Assembly (NCBI GenBank): GCA_965200045.1
Contig: OZ241330.1
Location: 1,116,001-1,180,000 of the forward strand
Direction: 5' to 3'
DNA: 64,000 bases
Origin: Bin25 sp026709415
GTDB lineage: Bacteria > Bacteroidota > Bacteroidia > Flavobacteriales > Flavobacteriaceae
Of this stretch, positions 54,804 through 64,000 are shown piece after piece (position 1 is the stretch's first letter; each line of letters starts with the position of its first letter). A model generated the notes under the pieces. The model saw only the letters and a program-made list of their open reading frames with translations. It did no database searches and was not told the DNA's origin. Both the position numbers and the translations under genes were made by a program.

Positions 54804-54811
54804 TACATTTG
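54804..54811 (+). promoter_or_regulatory. Promoter -7 box of the sugar-acid operon
   Basis: TACATTTG fits TAnnTTTG, 21 nt before the dehydrogenase ATG. No -33 TTG at normal spacing, which suits an activator-dependent promoter. Confidence 0.5.
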
Positions 54812-54832
54812 TCAACTTGTCAATTCGTTTTT

Positions 54833-55600
54833 ATGACTATTTCATTCCAAAATAAGGTTGTCATAGTTACTGGTGGTACTTCAGGGATAGGGAAAGCTTC
54901 TAGCCTTCAGTTTTTAGAGTCCAAAGCTAAGGTTGTCGTATTGGGAAGAAAAAAAGAAAAAATAAAAAATGAATTATCTCAATATAAGGGGCGATTATAT
55001 TTTTACGCATGTGATCTTGCTAGCCATCAAGAAATAAAATCAATTTTTCAAGAAATTGGCGAGAAATTCAAAACCATAGATGTATTGGTGAACAATGCAG
55101 GAATCCAGACTTATGGCAATGTGTTGGATACGGACGAAGAGCTATGGGATAGAACATTGAATATCAATCTAAAAAGTATCTACTTATGCTCAAAGTATGT
55201 TTTACCATTGATGAACGATTCGTTTAATCCAGTGATTATCAATATTGGTAGCGCTCAGGGTTTTGTTTCTCAAAAGAATGTATCGGCCTATACCACAAGT
55301 AAAGAAGCTATTCATGGTTTAACCAGATCGATAGCGATTGATTTTGCGCCTAAAGTACGGTGTTTGGCGGTTTGCCCAGGGGCGGTTTATACCCCGATGT
55401 TGGAAGCCGATATAGCTGAATTCGAAGATAGGGAATCAATCATCGAGGAAACCAATAGGATACATCTTCTAGAAAGAATAGCTAGAGCTGATGAAATCGC
55501 AAATTTTATCACTTTTTTAGCCAGTGATAAGGCTAGTTTTGTAACCGGTCATACCTACCGAGTCGATGGAGGGATTGGATTAAAAATTGAAGGGACATAG
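54833..55600 (+). CDS. SDR-family oxidoreductase (sugar dehydrogenase-like)
   Basis: 255 residues from the ATG at 54833. Classical short-chain dehydrogenase: NAD(P)-binding VIVTGGTSGIGKAS, NNAG (VNNAGIQTYG), catalytic Ser in NIGSAQG, YTTSK (Tyr and Lys of the active site), and C-terminal SFVTGHTYRVDGG. First gene of a three-gene operon with an SMP-30 lactonase (9 bp downstream) and an enolase-superfamily dehydratase. Together they match the non-phosphorylating route aldose to lactone to aldonate to 2-keto-3-deoxy acid; the first step is probably this enzyme. Confidence 0.9.
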   Translation: MTISFQNKVVIVTGGTSGIGKASSLQFLESKAKVVVLGRKKEKIKNELSQYKGRLYFYACDLASHQEIKSIFQEIGEKFKTIDVLVNNAGIQTYGNVLDTDEELWDRTLNINLKSIYLCSKYVLPLMNDSFNPVIINIGSAQGFVSQKNVSAYTTSKEAIHGLTRSIAIDFAPKVRCLAVCPGAVYTPMLEADIAEFEDRESIIEETNRIHLLERIARADEIANFITFLASDKASFVTGHTYRVDGGIGLKIEGT

Positions 55601-55609
55601 CATAGCAAC

Positions 55610-56521
55610 ATGAATACACCTGAGGTTATTTGTCATCAACGTTTTATTTGTGGGGAAGGACCGATTTGGAATCCAAAAAAACAAGAAGTCTATTGGACCG
55701 ATAGCGATGATAAAAACATCTATTGCTACTGCGAAAAAACACAAAATTGGAAAGGGTTGTATCATCATTTTAATGCAAGTTCTCTAGCATTACATGAGGA
55801 TGGAGGCTTTGTTTATGGGTGTCAAAATGGATTTTACCATATTAATAGCCAAAAAAAACAGACTCCTATTGCGGAGTCTTTTGAAGGCCATCCAATTTTA
55901 AACATCAACGATATTATTATTGATTCTGTTGGAAGAATATATGGTGGGCAGGAATGTTATCAACCAGATCAAGAGTATACGACGGGGTTTTTGTATAGAA
56001 TAGATATTGACGGAACCATAGCTATCATTGAAGAAGGATTACATCTATCAAACGGCATGGGATTTAGCCCAGATTCAACTTCATTTTACTTAGTGGACAC
56101 GATTGCTAGAAATATTTATGTTTATGATTTTGATATAAAAACAGGTAACATTTCAAACAAGCGAATTTTTGCGACTTTGGATTCCAATGATGGGCTACCG
56201 GATGGGATGACAGTCGATTTAGACGGTTATGTATGGGTTGCTAGATTTTTAGGTTCTGGCATCACAAGATATACACCCAACGGAGATATCGACCGCAAGA
56301 TAGAATTACCTTTTGCTCAACCGACCTCTTTGACTTTTGGTGGCATAAATTTTGATCACTTATATATCACTTCAGCGAGTTTCTACTGGGAAACAGAGTT
56401 GGCTCCCTTAGGGCATGATTTTAAAAGCCATCGGGGAGGTGAATTATACAGAATGAGATTGGGTATTCAAGGCAAACCAGAATTTTCTGCCAAAACAACA
56501 ATTAAAGTAAACGAATCATAA
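55610..56521 (+). CDS. SMP-30/gluconolactonase family lactonase
   Basis: 303 residues, six-bladed propeller family. Motifs for the metal site: CGEGPIWNPKKQEVYWTD with the Glu ligand, NINDIIIDSVGRIYGG, LHLSNGMGFSPDSTSFYLVDT, and DGLPDGMTVDLDGYVWVA with the Asn and Asp ligands. Opens sugar lactones to the acid. Its stop overlaps the start of the dehydratase gene by 1 bp, so translation is coupled. It acts between the dehydrogenase and the dehydratase. Confidence 0.92.
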   Translation: MNTPEVICHQRFICGEGPIWNPKKQEVYWTDSDDKNIYCYCEKTQNWKGLYHHFNASSLALHEDGGFVYGCQNGFYHINSQKKQTPIAESFEGHPILNINDIIIDSVGRIYGGQECYQPDQEYTTGFLYRIDIDGTIAIIEEGLHLSNGMGFSPDSTSFYLVDTIARNIYVYDFDIKTGNISNKRIFATLDSNDGLPDGMTVDLDGYVWVARFLGSGITRYTPNGDIDRKIELPFAQPTSLTFGGINFDHLYITSASFYWETELAPLGHDFKSHRGGELYRMRLGIQGKPEFSAKTTIKVNES

Positions 56522-57705
56522 TGAAAATTACACACATCGAGTGTCACATTTTAGTGGTGCCTGATTTAAATGAAAAGGCCACTTCATCTTCTCAAGATAA
56601 TATAGTTGTGAAAGTGCATACCGACGAAGGCATTACTGGAATTGGAGAAACTGATACAGGTCCTTGGTTGGCTAAAGCTGCTATTGAGGCTCCTGGCAGT
56701 CATACAATGGCGACAGGCATGAAAGATATTTTAATTGGACAAGATCCTTTCGACACGACGGCTCTGTGGGACAAATTGTATACTTATACGGCGATGAGTG
56801 GTCGAAGGGGAGCGGTCATCTGTGCCATGGGGGCCATTGATATGGCCCTTTGGGATATCAAGGGAAAAGCACTGGGACTACCAGTATACAAACTTATGGG
56901 GGGTTCCAATAAGGAATTTATTGAACCTTATGCCTCACTTCAACCTCATGGTGAGACGGTTCATGAATATGGCGATTCACTAATTGAATGGACCAAAAAA
57001 GCCAAAGCTCTTGGTTTTAATGCCGCTAAACTAGAATGTACTTTAGGTGGTCCTTACAATCATAATGGATTGAAGGGGGATGATAAAGACATGACTGGGA
57101 TTATTGCCGCTTGTCGAGATGTCGTTGGTTATGACTTTAAATTGATGGTTGATGTTCAATATTTATGGTATGATGCAAAATCAGCCCTAAGAACGATTAG
57201 AGATTGGGACAAGTTGGATTTATATTTTTTAGAAACCCCTTTGCGAATTGATAATTTGAGTGGTTATGCCACTCTTGCAAAAGAAGCCCCCATGAGAATT
57301 GCTGCTGGGGAGTGGCAAAACACAAGATTTGAGTTTTTAGATTTGCTGGATAAAGGCATGATTGATGTGGCTCAACCTGATGTTGGTCGCGTCGGTGGTT
57401 TAACAGAAGCTCTCAGGGTATGTCATTTGGCTCAAGATAGAGGACGTTTGATTGTGCCGCATTGTTGGAAAACGGGAATTGGTATTGCTGCCTCTACTCA
57501 TTTAGCAGCAGTGGCGACTAATTGTCCTTTAATCGAATACTTACCTGCTGAGTTATGTGATTCTTCGTTACGTGTCGAACTAGTCGAAAGTTCTCCACTC
57601 ATTGAAAAGGGGAAAATTTGTTTACCTGAAGAACCAGGTTTAGGAATTCAACTGAACATCGATGCCGTTGAAAAATACAGTATAGACTCCCATATTTTAG
57701 TATAA
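56521..57705 (+). CDS. Mandelate racemase/muconate lactonizing enzyme-family sugar acid dehydratase
   Basis: 394 residues, enolase superfamily. N-terminal capping domain, then a TIM barrel. Metal ligands can be read in order: Asp in LMVDVQYLW, Glu in YFLETPL and Glu in IAAGEWQNT. Downstream are DVAQPDVGRVGGLTEA and the His general base in VPHCWKTGIG. Strand two shows KLE, as in acid-sugar dehydratases. It likely removes water from an aldonate to give a 2-keto-3-deoxy acid. Substrate unknown. No aldolase follows in the window, so the last step is elsewhere. Confidence 0.92.
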   Translation: MKITHIECHILVVPDLNEKATSSSQDNIVVKVHTDEGITGIGETDTGPWLAKAAIEAPGSHTMATGMKDILIGQDPFDTTALWDKLYTYTAMSGRRGAVICAMGAIDMALWDIKGKALGLPVYKLMGGSNKEFIEPYASLQPHGETVHEYGDSLIEWTKKAKALGFNAAKLECTLGGPYNHNGLKGDDKDMTGIIAACRDVVGYDFKLMVDVQYLWYDAKSALRTIRDWDKLDLYFLETPLRIDNLSGYATLAKEAPMRIAAGEWQNTRFEFLDLLDKGMIDVAQPDVGRVGGLTEALRVCHLAQDRGRLIVPHCWKTGIGIAASTHLAAVATNCPLIEYLPAELCDSSLRVELVESSPLIEKGKICLPEEPGLGIQLNIDAVEKYSIDSHILV

Positions 57706-58064
57706 AGGCCAGTCATTTTTCAAGCAAAAGCCTCTAAGTCATAATCGCCAGGCACGACAACGCTTTCTGTTTTCCCTTTTAACCCCTTGATTTTCTTTGT
57801 TCTTTGATAGGATTAATCCAATAAAAGGGTATTCCTAATACGAATTTGCAACAAATCTAATTCTGAATTGACCAAAAAGAAAAGCACGAAGCACACTCAC
57901 AATTCTTGTGTTTCATTCAAAGACCAACCAGGGACGATCATTAAGAAGATATCTCTAGCTCATTTGAAGTCTTCTATTCAAAAATCTACCCCTCCCCCAA
58001 TAGAACACGGATTCCATGTTTGGTCTGAAATGAAACTGATGAAAACGAAATTAAATAGGGAACT
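57706..58064. other. Non-coding region between convergent genes
   Basis: About 360 bp. A plus-strand open frame from a TTG at 57868 overlaps the bactofilin gene by 75 bp and shows no recognisable domain, so it is not called. No clear terminator seen. Confidence 0.4.
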
Positions 58065-58472
58065 TTATTTATTGATCACTAAATTCTTTTTCGATGTTTC
58101 TACTTTAGGCGTTGCAAAATTAGTTTTAATTTTAGCTTGAATTTTAGCTCCTTTTTGGATTTCTAAATTTTTTGAAACCAAATCACCTTTGACCTGACCT
58201 TTTTCTCCAATTGATAGATTTTCATCGACTTTCAAATTACCAGATAAAACCCCATAAATAATGGCATTTTGTGCTGTTACTGTTCCATCGATTTCTCCAG
58301 TTTTTCCTAATACCAAAGTACCTTTAACATCTAATGTTCCTTTAAAGTTTCCATCAATTCGAATATCACATCCACATTCGATAGAACCCTCAAATTTTGT
58401 TTTTTGATCGATTATATTGATCTCAATACTTTTACCGACATCTTTTAATCCTTTCCCTCCGAGTTTTGTCAT
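58065..58472 (-). CDS. Bactofilin (polymer-forming cytoskeletal protein)
   Basis: 135 residues. The central bactofilin domain is a right-handed beta-helix, seen as six-residue repeats: FEGSIECGCDIRIDGNFKGTLDV, GTLVLGKTGEIDGTV, NAIIYGVLSGNLKV, LSIGEKGQVKGDL. Short flanking tails are charged, the C-terminal one basic and Lys-rich. Bactofilins assemble without nucleotide into filaments and organise cell shape or envelope enzymes. No linked peptidase gene (as often found) is nearby. Confidence 0.93.
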   Translation of the reverse strand: MTKLGGKGLKDVGKSIEINIIDQKTKFEGSIECGCDIRIDGNFKGTLDVKGTLVLGKTGEIDGTVTAQNAIIYGVLSGNLKVDENLSIGEKGQVKGDLVSKNLEIQKGAKIQAKIKTNFATPKVETSKKNLVINK

Positions 58473-58703
58473 ATTATTAAAACTTTATGAAAGTATAAAC
58501 TTAAAAAATTTTACTAATCTTTCGCATACATGAAAATATGACATTCAATCACAATTTCAACTAGTTAATCTGAACTTCAAAATTAATTAGACTTCAGCGA
58601 AATATTAAAACTTGATGGGACACTAAAATTTAAAATTACTGCCAATGAAGTCAATAGTTATTTCAAAAAGATGATTATCGTATTTTTGAAGCAAATTTTA
58701 ATC

Positions 58704-59240
58704 ATGAAAACCACCTTTTTTACGCTTTTACTGACAATATGCCTTGCATTCAATGTTCAAGGTCAAAATTTCAATGCTTTAGATGTTAGCCCTATGGATA
58801 CGGCTTCGTTTCCGACTAGTTATAGAAATTCAGATAAATCCATTAGAGTTATATATAGTCGACCTCAATTAAAAGGAAGAGAATTAAGTGCCTTAACTCC
58901 GGAAGGCAAGGTATGGAGAACTGGAGCCAATGAGGCAACCGAAATCACACTTTATGAAGATTTTTCTTTGGGTGAAACAGAAGTTAAAGCAGGAACCTAT
59001 ACGCTTTATACGATTCCTGGTGAAGAATCTTGGACCGTCATCATTAATTCAGCCACAAATGTATGGGGAGCTTATGGCTACAATAAAGATTTGGATGTGG
59101 CTCGAGTTGATGTTCCGGTCCAAAAATTAAAAAGCCCAGTTGAAGTTCTTTCAATGGTTTTTCAGGAAGCAGATAAAGGAGCACATCTTCATATCGCTTG
59201 GGGACATGTGCATATTGCGGTTCCATTTACAAAATCATAG
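58704..59240 (+). CDS. DUF2911-domain exported protein
   Basis: 178 residues from the ATG at 58704, which gives a clean signal peptide (MKTTFFTLLLTICLAFNVQG); an upstream ATG at 58671 is in frame but would bury it. The body is the DUF2911 domain, with IRVIYSRPQLKGRELSAL, PEGKVWRTGANEATEITL, AGTYTLYTIPGEESWTVIIN and WGAYGYNKDLDVARVDV. Function is not known for this family, which is common in Bacteroidota and usually periplasmic. Confidence 0.88.
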   Translation: MKTTFFTLLLTICLAFNVQGQNFNALDVSPMDTASFPTSYRNSDKSIRVIYSRPQLKGRELSALTPEGKVWRTGANEATEITLYEDFSLGETEVKAGTYTLYTIPGEESWTVIINSATNVWGAYGYNKDLDVARVDVPVQKLKSPVEVLSMVFQEADKGAHLHIAWGHVHIAVPFTKS

Positions 59241-59251
59241 TTGACTTGTCG

Positions 59252-59274
59252 ACTCAAACTTTTTCAGTTTGAGT
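59252..59274 (+). terminator. Hairpin after the DUF2911 gene
   Basis: ACTCAAACT, loop TTTTC, AGTTTGAGT: a perfect 9-bp stem, 11 bp after the stop codon. No T run follows on this strand (an A run does), so the terminator role is tentative. Confidence 0.45.
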
Positions 59275-59319
59275 TAGAAAAAAGATTCTTATGGGACCAT
59301 ATTGAAATACTGAATGGGT

Positions 59320-59374
59320 CAATCGATGGTCTGTTTCAATTCATCGATGGTCTGTTTCAATTCATCGATGGTCT
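59320..59374 (+). repeat. 21-bp tandem repeat, about 2.6 copies
   Basis: Unit TTCATCGATGGTCTGTTTCAA; a first partial copy at 59321-59339, a full copy at 59340-59360 and a partial one at 59361-59374. It lies in the non-coding gap between the DUF2911 and SGNH hydrolase genes. Confidence 0.85.
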
Positions 59375-59475
59375 TAATGCCTCGAACAATAATTTTATTA
59401 GTTGACTTTAGTTATTACAAAATACGTTTCAGATTTATAGACTACAAAAATCTATAGTTCTGAAATGATGCTAGG

Positions 59476-60156
59476 TTATTCCAATATTCGATTGAGCTTT
59501 TGGGTCAATAACCTTTCCATGACTTCATAACCCTGGGTCGTTGGATGCACACCATCATGGGCATATTCCGATTTCATGCCGTTGTTCCCGTCTGTCAAGT
59601 AAGAAAAATAATCTAGATATTCAAAACCGTTTGTTTCGGCATATTGTTTTATCATTTGATTCAGTATTGGAATTTTAATGTTTGGTTTCTTATCTGGACG
59701 CCAAGGAAATGCACTAGCGGGAAGAATTGAGCAGAGTACCACTTTAATTCCATTGGCATGAGAAAGTTCACTCATTGATTTTAAGTTGTCCAAAGTCATT
59801 TCGATGGTCATAGGACCAGTGTTTCCTGCGATATCATTTGTGCCAGCTAGAATCACCACAACTTTCGGTTGTAAATTGATGACATCTCTCCGAAATCGAA
59901 CAAGCATTTGAGGCGTGGTTTGTCCACTGATACCACGATTGATGTAGGGTTTGTTTTTAAAAAATTCTGGTCGAGCTTCTAACCATCCGATGGTAATCGA
60001 ATTTCCCATAAAGACCACTCGATTTTCATTTGATGGAGATGGTGAAAGGGCTTCATTATGGGCTTTAAAATGATTCAGAGCCGCCCAGTCTTGTGCATTC
60101 ATAAATTGAGAAGAGATATAGAAAAATAAAAGGATAAAAAGTCGAAAAAACATCAT
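59476..60156 (-). CDS. Exported SGNH/GDSL-family hydrolase
   Basis: 226 residues. Signal peptide MFFRLFILLFFYISSQFMNAQ. SGNH blocks: block I VVFMGNSITIGW with the Ser, block II RGISGQTT with Gly, block III LAGTNDIAGN with Asn, and block V HDGVHPTTQGYEVM with Asp and His. These enzymes deacylate esters, often acetyl groups on glycans. It lies divergently beside the second SusC/SusD pair, so removal of acetyl groups from the glycan imported there is a reasonable guess. Confidence 0.92.
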   Translation of the reverse strand: MMFFRLFILLFFYISSQFMNAQDWAALNHFKAHNEALSPSPSNENRVVFMGNSITIGWLEARPEFFKNKPYINRGISGQTTPQMLVRFRRDVINLQPKVVVILAGTNDIAGNTGPMTIEMTLDNLKSMSELSHANGIKVVLCSILPASAFPWRPDKKPNIKIPILNQMIKQYAETNGFEYLDYFSYLTDGNNGMKSEYAHDGVHPTTQGYEVMERLLTQKLNRILE

Positions 60157-60273
60157 TTTTTAAAAATTTATTCGTATAGTTTTTGTAAAAATTCTGAAAA
60201 TTAACAGATTCATAAAATAATTTGTCTATTTTAGCTGAGTTCTTAAAAAAAATTAATAAATACTTAGTGTATT

Positions 60274-63207
60274 ATGAATTTAAACTTTTCTATAAAAGTT
60301 GTACCTATTGTGTTGTTAGCATTGATGTGCACATTTGCACTTAATGCACAACGTACCGTTATGGGTACTGTTACGAGTGCCGATGGTCCATTACCCGGAG
60401 CATCGGTAGTCATTCAAGGCACTACCACTGGAACCGGAACAGATTTTGATGGGAATTTCTCGATTGAAGTTTCTGATGGAGCTGTTCTTGAAATTTCATT
60501 TGTAGGCTATGTCACTCAAACAGTTCAAGTTGCTGGACAAGATACGATCAATGTATTCCTTGAAGCCGACAATCAACTGGAAGAGATTGTAGTTACTGGT
60601 TATGGTTCTCAACGTGAACGTGAAATCACTTCATCAGTGGTTCAAGTTACTGCTGAAGAATTCAACCGAGGTCCGATTACTAATCCAAGCCAATTGCTTC
60701 AAGGTAAAGTGGCGGGGCTCAGTATCTACAACAGAGGTGGTAATCCTAATGGGGGGGGCACAATTCGATTGAGAGGGCTTTCAACCATTGGAGCCAATGT
60801 GCAACCACTCTTCGTGATCGATGGTGTTATTGGGGCCTCTTTAAATAATGTAGACCCCAATGACATTGAAACCATCAATGTATTAAAAGACGGTTCTGCA
60901 GCCGCTATTTATGGTTCTCGAGGTTCTTCTGGAGTCATTATTGTGACGACCAAGGGAGGGTCTGTTGATGAGTTTTCACTTTCATACAATGGCCAAGTCG
61001 GGGTATCAAGTATTTTGGATCAAGTTGATGTGATGACAGCAACGGAGTTTGTCGAAGCTGGTGGAGTCAACATGGGGGCTCAAAACGATTGGACTGATTT
61101 GGTTACTCGGGATGCGTTAACCCATATTCATAATGTCTCTGCTTCTGGCGGATTTGGAAAAACAAGCTTTAGAATGGCAGCCAATGTTCGAGAAGTTGAA
61201 GGTATCGTTGTGAATACTGGATTCAATCAGTTCAACACGAGAACCAATATCAATACCAAAGCCTTTAGAGATAAATTGACTATTGATTTTAATTCCTCTT
61301 ACACCAAAAGAAATCAAGATAATGGAAATGCCGAAGTCATGGAGCATGCCACCTATTTTAATCCAACGGCTCCCGTATGGTTTAGAGATACTCCTTTTCA
61401 AGAATTTTTTGCCCAAGCTCAACAAGATGCGGTGGGCGGATATTTTCAACCATTTGGATTGTTTAGAAGCTTCAATCCTGTGGCTCTTTCTGAGCAGGGA
61501 CGCTATGAAACGGAGGTGATTGATCTGAACTACAGTGTTAATTTAAATTATCAATTAACAGATTGGCTCAGTTTTACGGGGCAATATGCTTCTCAGCAAT
61601 CACGGAATAATTATGAAGAATCAAGATCGGTTCAAGATTATCATACACAAAGAGCTCTTGGTAATCAAAGAGGAAACGTGACGTTTCAAGACACCGATTA
61701 TAGCTTTTCATTATATGAATTCTACGGCACATTACGAAGAAACTTTGGGACAATCGATGCGACCTTAACGGCTGGATATTCTTATCAAGAAGAAGATTGG
61801 TTTCAACGCCAGTTGTATTTACAAGATTTTCCAAATGATAACATCGATTACGCATTTAATTATGGTGCTTCTGAACAGTTGACGGGTCAAGATGGCATTG
61901 CGATCAACAACACGTATTCCAATAGAGCCCCAACGACAAAAATCATTGCCGGTTTTGCTCGATTGAATCTGGTGATCGATAATGGCATTTATTTTAATGC
62001 TTCGGTGAGAAGAGAAGGATCCACTAAATTAGGAGAGGATGAAAAATGGGGCGTGTTTCCTGCTGTGGGACTTGGTGCTGATTTGAATCAATATTTAGGA
62101 CTTTCTTTTGATCAACTGAAGTTGAGAATAGGGTATGGTGAAACAGGATCTCTACCTGTTGAGTCTGGACTATCCCAGCAGACTTATACTTTTAATCCCA
62201 ATGATGGAAGTACTCAAATCGCAAGAGCTACTAATCCAGATTTGAAATGGGAAAGTAAGGCCGAAACTAATATTGGAATAGAATTTAGTCAAGGAAATTT
62301 GAATGCCACCGTGGATTACTATACTAGAGAGATATCCGATTTTTTACTCAATACAGAAGTTGATGCCGCTGTTTTCGGATTTGATAGAGCTTGGCAAAAC
62401 TCTGGTAAAATGACTACAACAGGATTTGAACTGGCCGTTGATTATAATGTCAATAATGTATACACTCCAGGAATTGTGCTTTCTACGTACAGTACTACTT
62501 TGGATGAATATGTGGTTGAAAATGGAATTGTGACTGGAAATTTAGGATCCCCCGGTCAAAATCAAACGAATATGATCTTGGTAAGACCAGGTGAAAAAAT
62601 TGGGCAAATTTGGGGACCGCGATTTGTTGGGGTTGATAATGGAAATCCTGAGTTTGCAGATATTAATGGAGACGGTGTTCCAGTCCACGGTCAAGATAAA
62701 GCACTTGATGACAATGTCGATTTTGAAGTCTTAGGTTCAGGGATTCCTACACTCGAATTTGGGTTTTCAAACAATGTGTCATTTGGGAATTGGAATATCA
62801 ATGCATTTTTTAGAGGAGCTTTGGGTCATAGTCTGGTTAATACGTTCAGAGCATTTTACGAACCTAGAGTCGGTAGCCAATCTTCTTATAATTTTATCAA
62901 TACCAAATTGGCGATTCCTGAGTTAACAACGGCTACTTTTAGTTCCCTTTATGTTGAAAAAGCGGATTTTGTCAAACTAGACAACTTGACGGTTTCATAT
63001 ATATTTGATTTACCAGAAGACTCTATTTTGACGTCGGCTTCTTTATCAGCAAACGTTCAAAATGCCTTTGTCATATCAGACTATACAGGACCTGATCCAG
63101 AACCTTCGTTGACTGATGGAGGGAATGTGCTGGCACCAGGGATTGATCGACGAAACAGTTATTTTACATCTCGAACGTTTACGTTGGGGGTAAATATTAA
63201 TTTTTAA
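60274..63207 (+). CDS. SusC-like TonB-dependent outer membrane receptor
   Basis: 977 residues, complete. Signal peptide ends in NAQ near residue 26. A carboxypeptidase-regulatory-like domain follows (VMGTVTSADGPLPGASVVIQ, DFDGNFSIEV), then the TonB-box-like EEIVVTGYGSQ, a plug domain (LLQGKVAGLSIYNRGG, RLRGLSTIG, FVIDGV, INVLKDGSAAAIYGSRG) and the barrel ending in FTLGVNINF. It imports a glycan as a pair with the SusD gene starting 8 bp downstream. Substrate unknown. Confidence 0.96.
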   Translation: MNLNFSIKVVPIVLLALMCTFALNAQRTVMGTVTSADGPLPGASVVIQGTTTGTGTDFDGNFSIEVSDGAVLEISFVGYVTQTVQVAGQDTINVFLEADNQLEEIVVTGYGSQREREITSSVVQVTAEEFNRGPITNPSQLLQGKVAGLSIYNRGGNPNGGGTIRLRGLSTIGANVQPLFVIDGVIGASLNNVDPNDIETINVLKDGSAAAIYGSRGSSGVIIVTTKGGSVDEFSLSYNGQVGVSSILDQVDVMTATEFVEAGGVNMGAQNDWTDLVTRDALTHIHNVSASGGFGKTSFRMAANVREVEGIVVNTGFNQFNTRTNINTKAFRDKLTIDFNSSYTKRNQDNGNAEVMEHATYFNPTAPVWFRDTPFQEFFAQAQQDAVGGYFQPFGLFRSFNPVALSEQGRYETEVIDLNYSVNLNYQLTDWLSFTGQYASQQSRNNYEESRSVQDYHTQRALGNQRGNVTFQDTDYSFSLYEFYGTLRRNFGTIDATLTAGYSYQEEDWFQRQLYLQDFPNDNIDYAFNYGASEQLTGQDGIAINNTYSNRAPTTKIIAGFARLNLVIDNGIYFNASVRREGSTKLGEDEKWGVFPAVGLGADLNQYLGLSFDQLKLRIGYGETGSLPVESGLSQQTYTFNPNDGSTQIARATNPDLKWESKAETNIGIEFSQGNLNATVDYYTREISDFLLNTEVDAAVFGFDRAWQNSGKMTTTGFELAVDYNVNNVYTPGIVLSTYSTTLDEYVVENGIVTGNLGSPGQNQTNMILVRPGEKIGQIWGPRFVGVDNGNPEFADINGDGVPVHGQDKALDDNVDFEVLGSGIPTLEFGFSNNVSFGNWNINAFFRGALGHSLVNTFRAFYEPRVGSQSSYNFINTKLAIPELTTATFSSLYVEKADFVKLDNLTVSYIFDLPEDSILTSASLSANVQNAFVISDYTGPDPEPSLTDGGNVLAPGIDRRNSYFTSRTFTLGVNINF

Positions 63208-63215
63208 TTACGATA

Positions 63216-64000
63216 ATGATGAAGAATTTTATAAAATATTTGTTTGCCATCGCGACCGCTATTTTTCTAGCTGGGTGTGACTTGGAAGAAGAGTTGGTTG
63301 GTCAATATACAGAACCAAATACAGTTGCCGGTTCAGAAGATAAAGATATCCCCCCAGACAATAGTGGAGGGCAGTTTGATGGACAAATTGTTAATGATGA
63401 GTTGGAAGGGGCTTTTGCTAAACTGCGAGATGGTACGGCAGGTCATAATGGTTACTGGTCGATTGTCACCGTTGGTGGAGATGACCTTTTTGTTGGACAA
63501 AAGGGTGGTGATTGGTTTGATGGCGGTACTTGGTTACAAATCCATCGGCATACCAATAATGCGACTCATGAAGGAACAAATAATGCTTGGGGAGCAACTT
63601 ATGGTGCTATCAATGAAGCCAATAATGTTCTTTCAAGAGGCGGTCTTACTGATAATGAAGAGTCACAACTGAAAGTGCTTCGAGCTTTTTTCTATTGGAG
63701 GTTACTCGATACATGGGGAAATGTCAAACTCATAACGACTCCTGGTCAAGACGCCCCTCAATCTTCGCGTTCAGAGGTTTTTAACTTTGTTGAGAAGGAG
63801 GTGCTCGATGCGTTAGGTATTAATGAAGTATCGGCTTCTATGGATTTGACCAATAGTCCTTTAACCACAAATGATAGAAAGTATCGAGTCAATCAATTCG
63901 CTGCTTTGGCTTTGTTGACTAGACTTTATTTGAATGCGGAAATTTATACAGGAACGTCAATGTATCAACAAGCCGCCGATGCTGCCACATATGTTATTGA
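63216..64000 (+). CDS. SusD/RagB-family lipoprotein, N-terminal part
   Basis: The frame is open to the window end, about 261 residues visible. The lipoprotein signal (MKNFIKYLFAIATAIFLAGC) has Cys in an LAGC lipobox. SusD features: WGATYGAINEANNVL, KVLRAFFYWRLLDTWGNVKLI and the TPR-like NQFAALALLTRLYLNAE. It starts 8 bp after its SusC partner. The C-terminal half lies outside the window. Confidence 0.93.
   Translation, partial: MMKNFIKYLFAIATAIFLAGCDLEEELVGQYTEPNTVAGSEDKDIPPDNSGGQFDGQIVNDELEGAFAKLRDGTAGHNGYWSIVTVGGDDLFVGQKGGDWFDGGTWLQIHRHTNNATHEGTNNAWGATYGAINEANNVLSRGGLTDNEESQLKVLRAFFYWRLLDTWGNVKLITTPGQDAPQSSRSEVFNFVEKEVLDALGINEVSASMDLTNSPLTTNDRKYRVNQFAALALLTRLYLNAEIYTGTSMYQQAADAATYVI

Noticed and set aside
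57868..58140. 90-residue plus-strand open frame
   Set aside because: TTG start, overlaps the 3' part of the bactofilin gene on the other strand, no recognisable domain.

Overview
The window is a 64 kb piece of a Bacteroidota chromosome. Support comes from two SusC/SusD pairs (both cut by the window edges), a secreted protease with a type IX secretion C-terminal domain, a split transketolase, an RF2 gene with the CTT TGA C frameshift site, and repeated TAnnTTTG (-7) promoter boxes typical of the phylum. Most of the window is AT-rich. Class or genus cannot be fixed from what is visible.

Layout. 1-8.5 kb: end of a SusC, a SusD, then a carbohydrate cluster (FAD-dependent oxidoreductase, MFS sugar porter, DUF4434 glycoside-hydrolase-like protein, divergent AGE-family epimerase). 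8.6-15 kb: accessory patch with a dead IS5-type transposase, an AAA ATPase gene enclosed by 26-bp inverted repeats and an 8-bp direct repeat, an MvaI/BcnI-type restriction-modification pair with overlapping divergent promoters, tRNA-Lys, shikimate kinase, and a decayed paralogue of the AAA gene. 15-32 kb: mostly housekeeping genes (phosphoribosyltransferase, S4 protein, split transketolase, tgt, LptF/G permease, accA, dnaB, a RimB-RimK fusion), a broken HepT-MntA toxin-antitoxin pair, and a T9SS-type metalloprotease followed by a lipoprotein.

32-44 kb is a visibly GC-richer surface-protein island. It holds an 1100-residue coiled-coil lipoprotein, a small serine recombinase, and, on the opposite strand, a 2027-residue repeat lipoprotein with fourteen tandem 231-bp InlB-like repeats, a Pro-Val-Asp linker and DUF285-type repeats. 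The last gene is frameshifted near its 3' end. A fragment of a second serine recombinase lies on its other side. Homopolymer tracts sit upstream of both surface genes.

44-64 kb: prfB, a zinc metalloprotease, threonine aldolase, a prolyl oligopeptidase, a cysteine synthase-like enzyme, an alpha-oxoamine synthase, an AraC-controlled sugar-acid operon (dehydrogenase, lactonase, dehydratase), bactofilin, a DUF2911 protein, an SGNH hydrolase, and a second SusC/SusD pair.

The strongest lead is the self-contained AAA ATPase unit at 9762-11118, which has the ends of a transposon but no recognisable transposase, with a decayed relative 2.7 kb away. The second is the recombinase-associated surface-protein island.
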